A stretch of 64,000 bases of DNA from Orthonyx spaldingii (Eukaryota > Chordata > Aves > Passeriformes > Orthonychidae). The notes under the pieces are model-generated. The model saw only the letters and a list, made by a program, of their open reading frames with translations. It ran no database searches and was not told the DNA's origin. The position numbers and the translations under genes are program-made. Shown here in pieces: positions 63,324-64,000 of the stretch. Within the stretch, counting starts at the first letter, position 1. Each line of letters starts with the position of its first letter. The stretch spans positions 543,240-607,239 of the forward strand of contig VZTJ01005972.1 of NCBI GenBank assembly GCA_013397795.1, given 5' to 3'.

Positions 63324-64000
63324 ACATTAAATGAGATGAATTCCACTCTCAGAGCCAGCTCATGTCTGACAGAAATGGTGACAGCCAGCTGGGTCCACCG
63401 GAGCTTTGGCTCTGGCACAGTACTATGTGAAAAAAAACTCCTTCCAAGGCTATTTCAAGACCAGATAATCCTTTTCTCATGGTGCTCAGAGCCCAAGTTA
63501 ATTAGCACAGAGGACACAAGCCAGCCACATGCAGAACCAGAGTACCTCTGCATATTTCTTGTGAATTAAGGAGTTCAGGGGAGTTTGGTCTGGGGACATG
63601 GCATAGTGACTCAGGTTTAACATCACCTTTGTCCTCAGTTATAGCACTGACCTTGCTGTGCTTGAGCTGGCTCCATGCAGAGATTCTTGTGAATTTCTTT
63701 CCATGTTTTAAAGCAGCAGTGATGCTTGATGCATTTTCACAGCAAATCGTCTGTGGAGTCACACTTGCTTCTTGAATCTGTAGAAAAATTGATGGAACTG
63801 GGTTTTGTGACAATCAGATGAAGTCTGGAGGCATTAATGATTTTAATGCCCATTTTCTCTGTTAGTTATTTATATTATGACAGACTTTATTATTTGAAAT
63901 ATCTGTCTGAATAGGTTGAATGGTCCAGTTTTATAACCATTTCACTGCAGAGAAAGAAATACCATGGGTAGTTCAGCTAGTCACAACCAGCATATTACTT

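Larger units (their letters stand above)
61236..64000. other. non-coding single-copy DNA
   Basis: Contains an (ATT)n patch at 61927-61945, a weak MIR-like trace near 62641-62705 and the 10-bp hairpin at 63299-63323. No gene is supported to the end of the window. Confidence 0.5.

Noticed and set aside
1..64000. A new defence system, operon, CRISPR array or other microbial gene system
   Set aside because: Base composition, avian CR1 elements and the lack of any long coding frame show vertebrate non-coding DNA. No regularly spaced repeats or gene clusters occur.

Overview
The window reads as nuclear DNA of a bird, most likely a neoavian and possibly a passerine. The main evidence is about 19 fragments of the CR1 LINE family. 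Most show the avian CR1 3' end, which on the opposite strand begins ATAGAATCACAGAAT and continues TTGGGTTGGAAGGGACC. Two LTRs of a type I associate with passerine endogenous retroviruses (ERVs) point the same way. The background is AT-rich and CpG-poor. I found no coding exon, rRNA, tRNA or CRISPR array. All open frames are short, start and stop at random, and give low-complexity or repeat-derived peptides. The longest clean ones lie inside repeats. The window is best read as part of a gene desert or a very long intron.

Layout. 1-2128 is unremarkable. 2129-3686 is a long solo LTR with a perfect 5-bp target duplication (AGTAA). 3.7-13.9 kb is single-copy DNA with one CR1 (9022-9343) and several small simple or tandem repeats. 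13.99-14.42 kb is a sense-strand CR1 that keeps a piece of reverse transcriptase. 15.8-26.8 kb carries seven antisense CR1 fragments of at least three subfamily types. 28.8-29.5 kb is a 599-base assembly gap inside a purine tract (GGAA units on the left, AAAAAG units on the right). 32.7-33.8 kb is a mosaic of an ancient CR1/L3-like fragment, a GC-richer unclassified block and a sense CR1. 38.5 kb holds a (GGAT)n array. 40738-41404 is a second solo LTR, again with a perfect 5-bp duplication (AAAAC). It is followed by a sense CR1 and, at 42.67-42.89 kb, a decayed short-period AT-rich array. 45.8-48.5 kb holds the two longest CR1 copies. 50.6-59.2 kb holds further CR1 pieces, and 61.1 kb holds an ancient amniote repeat tail.

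No genes act together here. The interpretable biology is retroelement history: two ERV insertions reduced to solo LTRs by LTR-LTR recombination, and repeated 5'-truncated CR1 insertion, mostly on the minus strand. A few non-repeat stretches rich in homeodomain-type cores (47.46-47.67 and 53.68-54.02 kb) are the best candidates for regulatory DNA, by inference only. I saw nothing supporting an undescribed multi-gene system.

Repeat family names come from recognising consensus motifs by eye. Boundaries are approximate to about 10-20 bases, except for the two LTRs, whose ends are fixed by their target duplications.
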